A DNA stretch of 8,603 bases, taken from NCBI GenBank assembly GCA_035656415.1, contig DASRSM010000278.1, forward strand, positions 1 through 8,603, read 5' to 3'. Every line of letters begins with the position of its first letter. Within the stretch, counting starts at the first letter, position 1. Under the pieces are notes generated by a model. That model had not been told where the DNA came from. It searched no databases and was given only the letters and a program-made list of their open reading frames with translations. This stretch comes from JAFAHZ01 sp035656415. GTDB taxonomy: Bacteria > Vulcanimicrobiota > Vulcanimicrobiia > Vulcanimicrobiales > Vulcanimicrobiaceae. The translations under genes were made by a program, and so were the position numbers. Positions 1 through 7,210 of this stretch are shown here, one piece after another.

Positions 1-2987
1 TTCGCGATCGCCGAGTTGTACGCGTCGTCGAAGCGCTTCGAGTAGTCGAGCTGCGCGGCAGTCGGCGGCCATTGCACGCCGCCGAATCCGCTGCCCGGTA
101 CCGATTCGCGCAGCGATCCGCCGCGCTGGATCGAGTCCTCGTCGTTGTGATAGTTCGCCGTGAACGCGTCGAAGATCGGCTGCCACGCATTGCGCGCCGA
201 CGCAACTTGCGTCGCGAGCACACCGTTGGCTTTGACCGCGTCGAGCGATTTGCGAATGGCGTCGAGGTTGTTGAGCGCATCGTCGATTTTGCCGTACATC
301 ACCGAGTACTTCTTGGCGTAGTCGTATCCGGCCTGATACTGCGCTTGCGTCCAATCGAAGCGCGGGTCGGACTTGACGGTCAGCTGGCGTTCCAGCGTCT
401 TGCCGCCAAGCGTGAGCCGTACCGTATACGTTCCCGGAACGACCGTCGGGCCGCTCTTGGGTCCTTGGTACTCTTCGCGCGCGGCACCGAGCCACTTCGT
501 GGGCGAATCTTCGGTGAAGTTCCAGACGAAGCGATTGACGCCGGGTTTGTTGGAAACCCACGGCTCCTTCGTCTTCTTTCCCTTGATTTCGACTTCGTGC
601 GTTCCCTCATAGGTGCGCACGGCCTTACCGGCTGCGTCGACGATCTCGAGTTTGGGCGGCGTCTTTTCCGCCGCGGGCTGGTAGAAGTCGATCACCGCGC
701 CGCGCGGCGGATTTTCTCCCGAATATTGCGTGTAAGTTCCTTCGTTGCCCGAGCTCGAGAAGTAATGATACTCGTAACCCGTACGCGGCTCGAAGAGATA
801 CTCGCCGGAACGCTCCGCGCTGCCGAGATCTTGAATCGCCGCGATATCGTCGAGGATCCAGACGTCGCGGCCGTGCGTTGCGATGACGAGATCGTCGAAC
901 TGCGGCTGAATGCGAATGTCGCGCACGCTCACGTGCGGCAGGTTCAATCGCATGTCTTGCCAGCTCGAACCGCCGTCGACCGAAACCCACATGCCGTTTT
1001 CGGTTCCGGCGAAGACGAGGTTCTGATTGCGCACGTCGGAACGGACCGTGCGAACGTATTGATCGCTCGGGAAGCCGTTGACGATCTTCGTCCACGTCTT
1101 GCCGTAATCGCGCGTGACGAACGCGTACGGCGCGTAGTCGCCCATCCGGTGATTGTCGACGGCGACGTACGCCGTGCCGGCAACCAGGGTCGACGGCGCG
1201 ATGGTCGGGATACGCGCGTATTGCGGCGTTCCCGGCGGCGTCACGTTGGTCCAGTGCTCGCCGCCGTCGCGCGTCAGCTGTACGAGACCGTCGTCGGTAC
1301 CAACCCAAATCTCGCCCTTGTTGATTTGCGAGCCTTCGATGTCGAGAATCGTGTCGGAATATTCCGCACCCGAAACGTCTTTGGCGAGCGGTCCACCCGT
1401 CGGCTGCTGGTGCGACTTGTCGTTGCGCGTCAGATCGGGGCTGATCGGCGTCCACGTTTGACCTTTATCGGTCGTTTGAAAGACGACGTCGCCGCCGTAC
1501 CACGCGATCTTCGGATCCCACGGCGCGAACGCGATCGGCGAATCCCAGTTGAAGCGGTACTGCGACTTGCTCAAGTCGAACGGGCCGACAAAGCTGCCGG
1601 GAAATGCGTCGTACGGACGTACGAAGTGGAACGTCTGATTCTGGCGATCGAAGACCGAAACGAGACCGTCTTCGAGATCGGCCCACACGTAACGCGTATC
1701 GGCCGGATCGGGCACGGTCCATTCGCCGTCGCCGCCGATCACGTCGATCCAGTGGCGGTTGAGAATGCCGTCGCCGTCGAGCGAGTTCGACGGACCGCAG
1801 AACCCGTTGTTGTCTTGCAGCGCCGCGCAGACCTGATACGGATTTTCGTTCGAAAGCCCGACGTGGTAGATCTCTCCGATGGTCAAGTTACGTGAGAAGG
1901 ACCAATGCTCGAGATCGCGCGTGAGCGCGTAGCCGCCGTCCTCGCCGACGATGATGCGCTTGGGGTCGTTCGGCGCGATCCAAATCGCGTGGTAGTCGAC
2001 GTGGACTTCCTTGGCGATTTCTTTGAACTTCTTGCCGCCGTCTTTGCTTTCGGCAAGCATCTCCGAAACGGCAAACACGTGATTGGGGTCGCGCGGGTCG
2101 ACGTCGATATGTGAAAAGTAAAACGGTCGTTGATCGACGAGCGTGTCGTTGCTGACCATCGTCCAATGCGCGCCCGCGTCGTCGCTGCGCCACAGGATTC
2201 CGCCCTTGGCCTCGATGAGCGCGAACACGCGATTGGGCCGGCTCGGCGCGACCGCGAGACCGATGCGCCCGGTGTATCCTTGGGGCAAACCGTTGCCGGT
2301 CAAGCGCTTCCAGGTCTTTCCACCGTCGGTCGATTTATAGAGCCCGTCGTCGGGGCCGCCGCTCGAAAAGTTCCACGGAATGCGGCGGAACTGCCACATG
2401 CCTGCGTATACGACGTTGGGATGCTGCGGATCGATCGCGAGGTCCGACGCGCCCGTCGACGGCCCGAGGTAGAGCGTCTTGTTCCACGACTTTCCGCCGT
2501 CCCACGTGACGTAAACGCCGCGATCGGTCGAATCTTTAAACGGATCGCCGAACCCGCCGGCGACGACGTGCTTCGGATTCTTCGGATCGATGACGATGCG
2601 CGAAATGCTCCACACGCCGTTTAGGCCGACGCGCCTCCAGGTCTTGGCGCCGTCGGTCGTTTTGTACAAACCGTTGCCATAGCTGACGTCGTTGCGCGGG
2701 TTGGCTTCACCCGAGCCGGCCCACACGACGTTTTCGTTGGTCGGATCGATCGCGACGGCGCCGATCGCGGAGACGTCTTGCTTTTCGAAGACCGGGTCCC
2801 ACGTCGCGCCGCCGTCGATCGTTTTCCATACGCCGCCGCCGGCGCTTCCGATGTAATACAAGCGGTCGTCTTGCGGCGTTCCCGCCACCGAGGCGATTCG
2901 ACCGCCGGCGAGCGCCGGACCGATCGATCGCCACGTGAGGTTTTTGAGTGCCGCCGAAAGCGTGACCGCAGCGACGACCGGTATCAT
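1..2987 (-). CDS. VPS10/sortilin-like BNR (Asp-box) beta-propeller protein, second tandem copy (3' end outside window)
   Basis: Reading the minus strand from the ATG at 2987-2985 gives 995 uninterrupted codons that leave the window without a stop, so the gene is partial. Ten good Asp boxes (S/T-x-D-x-G-x-x-W/F) are visible, at about residues 56, 110, 161, 219, 268, 314, 505, 572, 625 and 669. After the propeller come a conserved THGR-x-V motif (~704), an Ig/FlgD-like beta region (~765-870) and a helical C-terminus. It aligns almost end to end with the upstream gene, roughly 55-60% identical by eye over the first propeller blades; by that alignment about 25-30 residues are missing. A Cys pair (387 and 397, in QDNN-x-x-CGPS) is shared. 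The start overlaps the stop of the upstream gene (ATGA), with GAGG about 10 nt upstream and no other start before an in-frame TAA at 3054. The N-terminus has only a short hydrophobic stretch (MIPVVAAVTLSAA) with no basic n-region, so export is uncertain. Family members are often called glycosyl hydrolases, but no catalytic role is established here. Confidence 0.93.
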   Translation of the reverse strand, partial: MIPVVAAVTLSAALKNLTWRSIGPALAGGRIASVAGTPQDDRLYYIGSAGGGVWKTIDGGATWDPVFEKQDVSAIGAVAIDPTNENVVWAGSGEANPRNDVSYGNGLYKTTDGAKTWRRVGLNGVWSISRIVIDPKNPKHVVAGGFGDPFKDSTDRGVYVTWDGGKSWNKTLYLGPSTGASDLAIDPQHPNVVYAGMWQFRRIPWNFSSGGPDDGLYKSTDGGKTWKRLTGNGLPQGYTGRIGLAVAPSRPNRVFALIEAKGGILWRSDDAGAHWTMVSNDTLVDQRPFYFSHIDVDPRDPNHVFAVSEMLAESKDGGKKFKEIAKEVHVDYHAIWIAPNDPKRIIVGEDGGYALTRDLEHWSFSRNLTIGEIYHVGLSNENPYQVCAALQDNNGFCGPSNSLDGDGILNRHWIDVIGGDGEWTVPDPADTRYVWADLEDGLVSVFDRQNQTFHFVRPYDAFPGSFVGPFDLSKSQYRFNWDSPIAFAPWDPKIAWYGGDVVFQTTDKGQTWTPISPDLTRNDKSHQQPTGGPLAKDVSGAEYSDTILDIEGSQINKGEIWVGTDDGLVQLTRDGGEHWTNVTPPGTPQYARIPTIAPSTLVAGTAYVAVDNHRMGDYAPYAFVTRDYGKTWTKIVNGFPSDQYVRTVRSDVRNQNLVFAGTENGMWVSVDGGSSWQDMRLNLPHVSVRDIRIQPQFDDLVIATHGRDVWILDDIAAIQDLGSAERSGEYLFEPRTGYEYHYFSSSGNEGTYTQYSGENPPRGAVIDFYQPAAEKTPPKLEIVDAAGKAVRTYEGTHEVEIKGKKTKEPWVSNKPGVNRFVWNFTEDSPTKWLGAAREEYQGPKSGPTVVPGTYTVRLTLGGKTLERQLTVKSDPRFDWTQAQYQAGYDYAKKYSVMYGKIDDALNNLDAIRKSLDAVKANGVLATQVASARNAWQPIFDAFTANYHNDEDSIQRGGSLRESVPGSGFGGVQWPPTAAQLDYSKRFDDAYNSAIA

Positions 2988-5900
2988 CGTGCCTGCACCT
3001 CTCCGATCGAGACCTTCGGTATATTCGCCGCCTTGACCGTACGCACGAACGCGTTATAGCGATCCACGCCCGCGTGATAATCGCCCTCGACGCGTTTGAT
3101 GTAGTTGAGCACCGCCGGCGTGTTGAGGCCCTGCGCGCCGAAGTACGCGGTCTGCAAGTCTTGATAGAGCGCGTTTTCTTGCAGCGTGCCCTCACCTTGA
3201 ACGTCCGTGCCCAATGTCGCGGATAGTGCCGCACGCGCCGTCTCCAAGTCGTTGAGCTTCGTCGTCAACGCCGAGTCGTTGGCTTTCTTGGCGGCATCGC
3301 TTGCCGCTGCGATGGACTTCTTGAGACTGTCGAGGTTGTTGAGCATCGTAGCGACGGTCGAATAATGCTGCATCTGCCGCATCGCCTCGCTGTAGCTCTG
3401 CCGGTAATCGGCCATCGTGAACTGCGAACGGGGATCGGGTTTGACGGTGAAGTGCTGAAGGTACGTGTGACCGCCGAGCGTCATACGAACGGAGTAGTCG
3501 CCGGGAACGACCCCCGGTCCGTTATTGTTGATAAAGTCCGCAAAGAGCTGGTTGGTTTGACCGGTCCACGCAACGGGTCCGTTGACCGTAAAATCCCAGG
3601 TGTAGCGGTTGAGACCGACCTTGTTGGTGATAAACGGAATGTCTTTTCCGTGGACTTTATGAGTTCCCGATACGTTGCGAATCACGCGTCCCTGCGAATC
3701 GAGGATTTCCAAGGACGGATTACCCTTTTGCTTATCCTTTTGGTAGAAGAAAATCATCACGCCGTACGGCGGATTGTCGGCCGCGTAGTTCGTGTAGGTT
3801 CCCTCGTCGTTTTCGTGCTGAGTCCATTCATAGCTGGTGCGCGGCGTGAAAAGCCACGTGCCCCGGCCGATGGCCTGCTGCAGTTGCTGAACCGGGCGCA
3901 CGTCGTCCATGATGTAGACGGCGCGGCCGTGCGTCGCGATGACCAAATCGTCGTACTGCGGCTGGATGCGGATGTCGTGCACCGACACGGTGGGCAGATT
4001 GTTCTTAAAGGACTGCCACGTGTTTCCGGCGTCGAACGAAATCCAAATACCCTCCTCGGTGCCGAGGTAGACGAGATTCCGGTCGTGCGTATCCGGGCGG
4101 ACCGTACGCGCCCACTCGTTGCCGGGGATACCGTTGACGATCTTGCTCCAGCTTTTGCCGAAGTTGTGCGTGACGTAGACGTATGGCGCGTTGTCACCGA
4201 CGAAGTGTGCGTCGCTGGTCGCATACGCAGTGCCGTCGTCGAGCGTCGACGGCGCGACGGTCTCCCAGCGTCCGTCGTGCGGCGCGCCCGCAGGCGTCAC
4301 GTCGCTCCAGTGTTTGCCGCCGTCGAGCGTGAGGTGAATCAAACCGTCGTCGCTGCCGGTCCAGATCTCACCCTTGTGCAAGGTCGAGGGCTCGATGTCG
4401 AGTAGCGTGCCGGTGTATTCGGCTCCCGAGATGTCCTTGGTAATCGGACCACCGGCGGGGATTTCATGCGCCTTGACGTTGCGCGTCAAATCCGGACTGA
4501 TGACCGTCCACGACTTACCGCGGTCGCTCGTTTGGAACACGACGTTGCCGCCGTATAAACCGATCACCTTATTGCCCGGCGCGCGCCACGGCGCGAACGC
4601 CAGCGGCGCTTCCCAGTTGAATCGGTACTTCGAGGACGACAGGTCGTACGATTCCTTTCCAGTTTGAACGAAGGGATCGGCGAACCAGCCGTCTTGCGTG
4701 ACGCGGTTGTAGATCGAAAGCGAGCCGTCTTGCGACGACGACCAAACCCAGTTTGCATCGTCGGGCTCGGGAATACCCCACGTGCCGTCGCCTCCGGCCG
4801 TCACGTACCAATTTTTGTTTTGAATGCCCGACTGATCGAGCGAGTTCGACGGTCCGCACCAGAAGTTGTTGTCTTGCAGACCCGCGCAGACCGTGTACGG
4901 ATTGTCGTTGCCCAATCCGACGCGGTAGACTTGACCGATCGGCACGTTCAACGAGAAGAACCAGTTGTTGCCGCCGTCGAGCGTGAGCACGTAACCGCCG
5001 TCTTCGCCCAGCATGATGCGGTCGGGATCGTTCGGCGCGATCCAAATGGCGTGGAAGTCCGAGTGCACCTGCTCGCCGATCGTTTTGAACGTTTTGCCGC
5101 CGTCGGTGCTCAGCATCGTCGTAAACGACACGGCGTAGACCTTATCGGGGTTCTTGGGGTCGACCGCGACGTGCGTGAAGTACCATGCGCGAGCTTGAAT
5201 GTCGCGGTCGTTGCTGACCATCGTCCAGTTGGCGCCGCCGTCGTCGGAACGCCATAAGATGCCTTCGTTCGACTCGATCATCGCGTACACGCGATTCCCG
5301 TTGCTGGGAGCGACCGCGACGCCGATGCGACCCATCGTGCCCGAGGGCAAGCCGTGACCGGTGAGCTTGGTCCACGTCGCGCCGCCGTCGGTGGATTTAT
5401 AGAGGCCGTCGTCGGGTCCACCGCTGGTCGTCGTGTAGGGCACGCGACGGAACTGCCAGAGACCGGCGTAGAGCACGTTAGGGTCCTGCGCACTCATCGC
5501 GATGTCGGACACGCCGGTTTGCGCTCCGACGAAGAGCGTCTGCTTCCAGGTCTTCCCGCCGTCGTCGGTGACGTAAACGCCGCGGTCGTGGCTGTCGGCG
5601 AACGGATCGCCGAGCGCTCCGACCACGACGTGATTGTGGTTGCGCGGATCGACGACGATGCTCGAAATGTACCGCGTCTCTTTGAGGCCGACGTTGATCC
5701 ACTTTTCGCCGCCGTCGGTCGACTTGTAGATGCCGTCGCCGTAGGTCACGTCGTTGCGCGGGTTCGTTTCACCGGTGCCCACCCAGACGGTCTTGTTGTC
5801 GGTCGGGTCGATCGCGATCGCGCCGATCGAGGCGGTGCTTTCTTTCGTGAAGACGGCATCCCAGGTCTGGGCCCCGTTCGTCGATCTCCAGACGCCGCCG

Positions 5901-6193
5901 CCGGCCGCGCCGATATAATACAGCTTGGGGTCGGTGGCAGACCCGACGACCGCCGCGACGCGGCCTCCGCCGGCGGCCGGCCCGATCTCGCGCCAGTTCA
6001 TGTTCCCGAACGGCGGTCCGGAGGTCGGACTCGGCGTCGGCGATGGTGTCGGTTTGCCCGCAGTCGTCGGTTCCTTTACGGGCGATGCCGGCGCCGGTGA
6101 GGGCGTCGCATTAGCCTGAGCAAAAGCCGGTTGGGCAGGGAAAAAGGCAACGGCCGCCAGGGCCGCCGCGACGAGCAGCGAGCGTTTCTTCAC
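2984..6193 (-). CDS. Exported VPS10/sortilin-like BNR (Asp-box) beta-propeller protein, first tandem copy
   Basis: This 1069-aa protein starts at GTG (6193-6191), preceded by GGAGG six nucleotides upstream. Residues 1-25 are a classic Sec signal peptide (MKKR n-region, Ala/Leu/Val core, AFA cleavage site), followed by a Pro/Thr/Ser linker to about residue 63. Eleven Asp boxes begin at about residues 104, 158, 209, 267, 316, 362, 404, 555, 622, 675 and 719, which fits one or two multi-bladed propellers of the sortilin/VPS10 or GH74-like superfamily. A THGR motif sits at ~754-757. An Ig/FlgD-like beta region follows (~800-920, with SLEILDSQGRVIR and the PGDYSVRMTL strand), then a helical C-terminus (~924-1055). 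C436 and C446 flank QDNNFWCGPS and may form a disulfide. The protein is probably periplasmic or surface exposed and binds protein or carbohydrate; the specific ligand is unknown. It heads a two-gene unit with the overlapping paralog downstream. A GH74-type hydrolase activity is possible but not supported by any residue I can identify. Confidence 0.95.
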   Translation of the reverse strand: MKKRSLLVAAALAAVAFFPAQPAFAQANATPSPAPASPVKEPTTAGKPTPSPTPSPTSGPPFGNMNWREIGPAAGGGRVAAVVGSATDPKLYYIGAAGGGVWRSTNGAQTWDAVFTKESTASIGAIAIDPTDNKTVWVGTGETNPRNDVTYGDGIYKSTDGGEKWINVGLKETRYISSIVVDPRNHNHVVVGALGDPFADSHDRGVYVTDDGGKTWKQTLFVGAQTGVSDIAMSAQDPNVLYAGLWQFRRVPYTTTSGGPDDGLYKSTDGGATWTKLTGHGLPSGTMGRIGVAVAPSNGNRVYAMIESNEGILWRSDDGGANWTMVSNDRDIQARAWYFTHVAVDPKNPDKVYAVSFTTMLSTDGGKTFKTIGEQVHSDFHAIWIAPNDPDRIMLGEDGGYVLTLDGGNNWFFSLNVPIGQVYRVGLGNDNPYTVCAGLQDNNFWCGPSNSLDQSGIQNKNWYVTAGGDGTWGIPEPDDANWVWSSSQDGSLSIYNRVTQDGWFADPFVQTGKESYDLSSSKYRFNWEAPLAFAPWRAPGNKVIGLYGGNVVFQTSDRGKSWTVISPDLTRNVKAHEIPAGGPITKDISGAEYTGTLLDIEPSTLHKGEIWTGSDDGLIHLTLDGGKHWSDVTPAGAPHDGRWETVAPSTLDDGTAYATSDAHFVGDNAPYVYVTHNFGKSWSKIVNGIPGNEWARTVRPDTHDRNLVYLGTEEGIWISFDAGNTWQSFKNNLPTVSVHDIRIQPQYDDLVIATHGRAVYIMDDVRPVQQLQQAIGRGTWLFTPRTSYEWTQHENDEGTYTNYAADNPPYGVMIFFYQKDKQKGNPSLEILDSQGRVIRNVSGTHKVHGKDIPFITNKVGLNRYTWDFTVNGPVAWTGQTNQLFADFINNNGPGVVPGDYSVRMTLGGHTYLQHFTVKPDPRSQFTMADYRQSYSEAMRQMQHYSTVATMLNNLDSLKKSIAAASDAAKKANDSALTTKLNDLETARAALSATLGTDVQGEGTLQENALYQDLQTAYFGAQGLNTPAVLNYIKRVEGDYHAGVDRYNAFVRTVKAANIPKVSIGEVQAR

Positions 6194-6212
6194 AAAAAGC
6201 CTCCGTAGAGGC
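6194..6212 (-). promoter_or_regulatory. Hairpin containing the Shine-Dalgarno sequence, followed by U5 (RBS-sequestering or attenuator-like)
   Basis: Read on the minus strand, GCCTC (6212-6208), TACG (6207-6204) and GAGGC (6203-6199) form a five-base-pair stem closed by C-G over a UACG loop. This is the cUNCGg tetraloop class known to be exceptionally stable. TTTTT (6198-6194) follows directly, and then the GTG start at 6193. The GGAGG Shine-Dalgarno of the propeller gene is the last loop G plus the first bases of the 3' arm, so the folded RNA would hide the ribosome binding site. Hairpin plus U-run also resembles a short intrinsic terminator. Formation is inferred from complementarity only. 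Confidence 0.5.
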
Positions 6213-6251
6213 GCGGGTCCAATGTACTACTGCGCGACTCCTGCGCGCCCG

Positions 6252-6271
6252 CAATCAAAGTTCAATCAAAG
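6252..6271. promoter_or_regulatory. Direct repeat pair with 11-bp period, candidate activator binding site
   Basis: CAATCAAAG occurs twice (6252-6260 and 6263-6271), separated by TT, giving an 11-bp repeat period, about one helical turn. It lies about 60-80 bp upstream of the GTG start of the first propeller gene, in an AT-richer island of otherwise GC-rich intergenic DNA. Tandem half-sites with this period are typical of OmpR/PhoB-type response regulator sites. No regulator gene is in the window, so the assignment is tentative. Confidence 0.35.
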
Positions 6272-6285
6272 ACGGCCCCACCAGT

Positions 6286-6435
6286 TTAGCAATGGCGACC
6301 GGCGGCAATTTGCCGTTTGCAGTCGGGCACGTTTTTGTTGATCGCCCACCACTGGGAGAGCGCGATCGCGCCGCACATCAAAAGGAAGAAGACGACGATC
6401 CCGATCGCCCATCGGCGCCGCGCGGATGGTGACAT
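6286..6435 (-). CDS. Small single-span membrane protein, 49 aa (hypothetical)
   Basis: ATG at 6435-6433 to TAA at 6288-6286 encodes 49 residues. The layout is that of a small inner-membrane protein: a basic N-terminus (MSPSARRRW), one hydrophobic segment at about residues 10-27 (IGIVVFFLLMCGAIAL), then a polar tail with two further Cys residues (NVPDCKRQIAAGRHC). The positive-inside rule puts the N-terminus in the cytoplasm and the tail outside. A second in-frame ATG at 6441 would add two residues. No Shine-Dalgarno is visible, so the mRNA may be leaderless; TAAAAC at 6456-6451 is at a -10-like distance. The ORF fills the otherwise empty gap between the propeller gene (same strand, 92 bp downstream) and the divergent transglycosylase gene. 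I do not recognise a family. It could be spurious in GC-rich DNA, but the membrane pattern argues for a real gene. Confidence 0.5.
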   Translation of the reverse strand: MSPSARRRWAIGIVVFFLLMCGAIALSQWWAINKNVPDCKRQIAAGRHC

Positions 6436-6515
6436 GCGCATCGCGCACGGGTTTTACACGGACCGAGGGCGTTCCCGGAAGGATGGTCCCGGTACGGCTC
6501 GAACCCCGGGCGCCT

Positions 6516-7157
6516 ATGCGGAAGTTCTTCGCCAGCTTCCTGGCGACAGCACTCTTCAGTTATGGGCTATTTGCATTTGCGCGGCCCGCGCAGGCAGCGA
6601 CCCATCGGCTTCCCGTGACGCCGCAGACGATTGCGGCATACGCGACCGTCATCCGTCACATCAATCCCCAGATGCCGAAGTGGCAGAGCCGGGATTTTGC
6701 GCGGCGCGTGATCGTCAACGCCGAGCGCTGGCGTCTAGACGCCAACATTCTCGTCGCGATCGTTACGGTGGAATCGCGCTGGCACACCCACGCGTTGTCG
6801 CGCGCCGGGGCCATCGGACTCGGCCAGCTCATGCCCGGGACGGCTTCGATGCTGGGCGTCAACCCGCACAACTCCGGCGAGAACTTATCTGGAGCCGCCG
6901 AGTACCTCCACGGCTTGATGAAGCGGTTCGGACCTAACTACGATCTCGTTTTCGCTGCGTACAATGCGGGACCGAAGGCGGTCGAAGAGTTCGGCGGCAT
7001 TCCGCCCTACGACGAAACGCAGCACTACGTCGTTAAAGTCATGAGCGCGTGGCACTCGTTGCAGCAATGGGTGCGCCTGTCGCCGCAAGCCGCAGAGCTC
7101 GCGGACATTCCGCACGGCGCGGATGTCGATTACTGGCTCGACGGCGCCCAACGCTAA
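6516..7157 (+). CDS. Exported lytic transglycosylase, SLT domain (GH23 type)
   Basis: The 213-aa protein cleaves the MurNAc-GlcNAc bond of peptidoglycan with formation of 1,6-anhydro-MurNAc, acting in the periplasm during wall turnover or assembly of envelope machines. From the ATG at 6516, residues 1-27 are a signal peptide (MRKFF n-region, hydrophobic core, AQA cleavage site). The SLT motifs are all present: the catalytic Glu in VESRW (Glu86), GAIGLGQLMP (98-107), AAYNAG (147-152) and ETQHYVVKV (167-175). The frame stays open upstream to an ATG at 6426, but that would bury the signal peptide behind 30 residues and run into the divergent small ORF, so 6516 is preferred; GGG five bases upstream is a weak ribosome binding site. 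The protein is short for the family, essentially an isolated catalytic domain with no LysM or other wall-binding module. It appears monocistronic. Confidence 0.93.
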   Translation: MRKFFASFLATALFSYGLFAFARPAQAATHRLPVTPQTIAAYATVIRHINPQMPKWQSRDFARRVIVNAERWRLDANILVAIVTVESRWHTHALSRAGAIGLGQLMPGTASMLGVNPHNSGENLSGAAEYLHGLMKRFGPNYDLVFAAYNAGPKAVEEFGGIPPYDETQHYVVKVMSAWHSLQQWVRLSPQAAELADIPHGADVDYWLDGAQR

Positions 7158-7166
7158 AAACATTTT

Positions 7167-7210
7167 GTCACCCTGAGCGCAGCGAGCGTTAGCGAGCGGA
7201 GTCGAAGGGG
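7167..7210. repeat. Palindrome-like intergenic repeat (CCCTGAGCG...GTCGAAGGG type)
   Basis: Ten bases after the transglycosylase stop lies a 44-bp element that begins GTCACCCTGAGCG and ends GTCGAAGGGG. Its outer CCCT and AGGG ends are complementary, and its centre holds a tandem AGCGAGCG-TT-AGCGAGCG (7181-7198). This layout resembles short interspersed palindromic elements that recur in intergenic spaces of many GC-rich genomes; recognition is from memory of the pattern, and only one copy is in this window. It could act as an mRNA 3'-end structure for the transglycosylase gene. The phosphoesterase remnant on the minus strand reads into it and ends at a TAA within it (7191-7189). Confidence 0.5.

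Noticed and set aside
72..1895. 607-codon open frame on the plus strand
   Set aside because: It is antisense to the second propeller gene, Arg/Val-rich with no domain, and exists because GC-rich sense codons rarely produce stops on the other strand. The analogous frame at 3365-4405 opposite the paralog has a similar composition for the same reason.
2707..3234. 175-codon minus-strand frame bridging the two propeller genes
   Set aside because: It is out of frame with both, Arg-rich and without a domain; the true junction is the ATGA overlap at 2984-2987.
5354..6100. 248-codon plus-strand frame
   Set aside because: It is a shadow of the first propeller gene, with no start signal and low-complexity Arg/Asp composition.
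6426..6515. Upstream ATG for the transglycosylase
   Set aside because: It would place 30 polar residues before a clear signal peptide and overlap the divergent small ORF; the start at 6516 fits better.
7158..7210. Intrinsic terminator after the transglycosylase gene
   Set aside because: The repeat can form imperfect structure but no T-run follows it, so a standard terminator is not supported.
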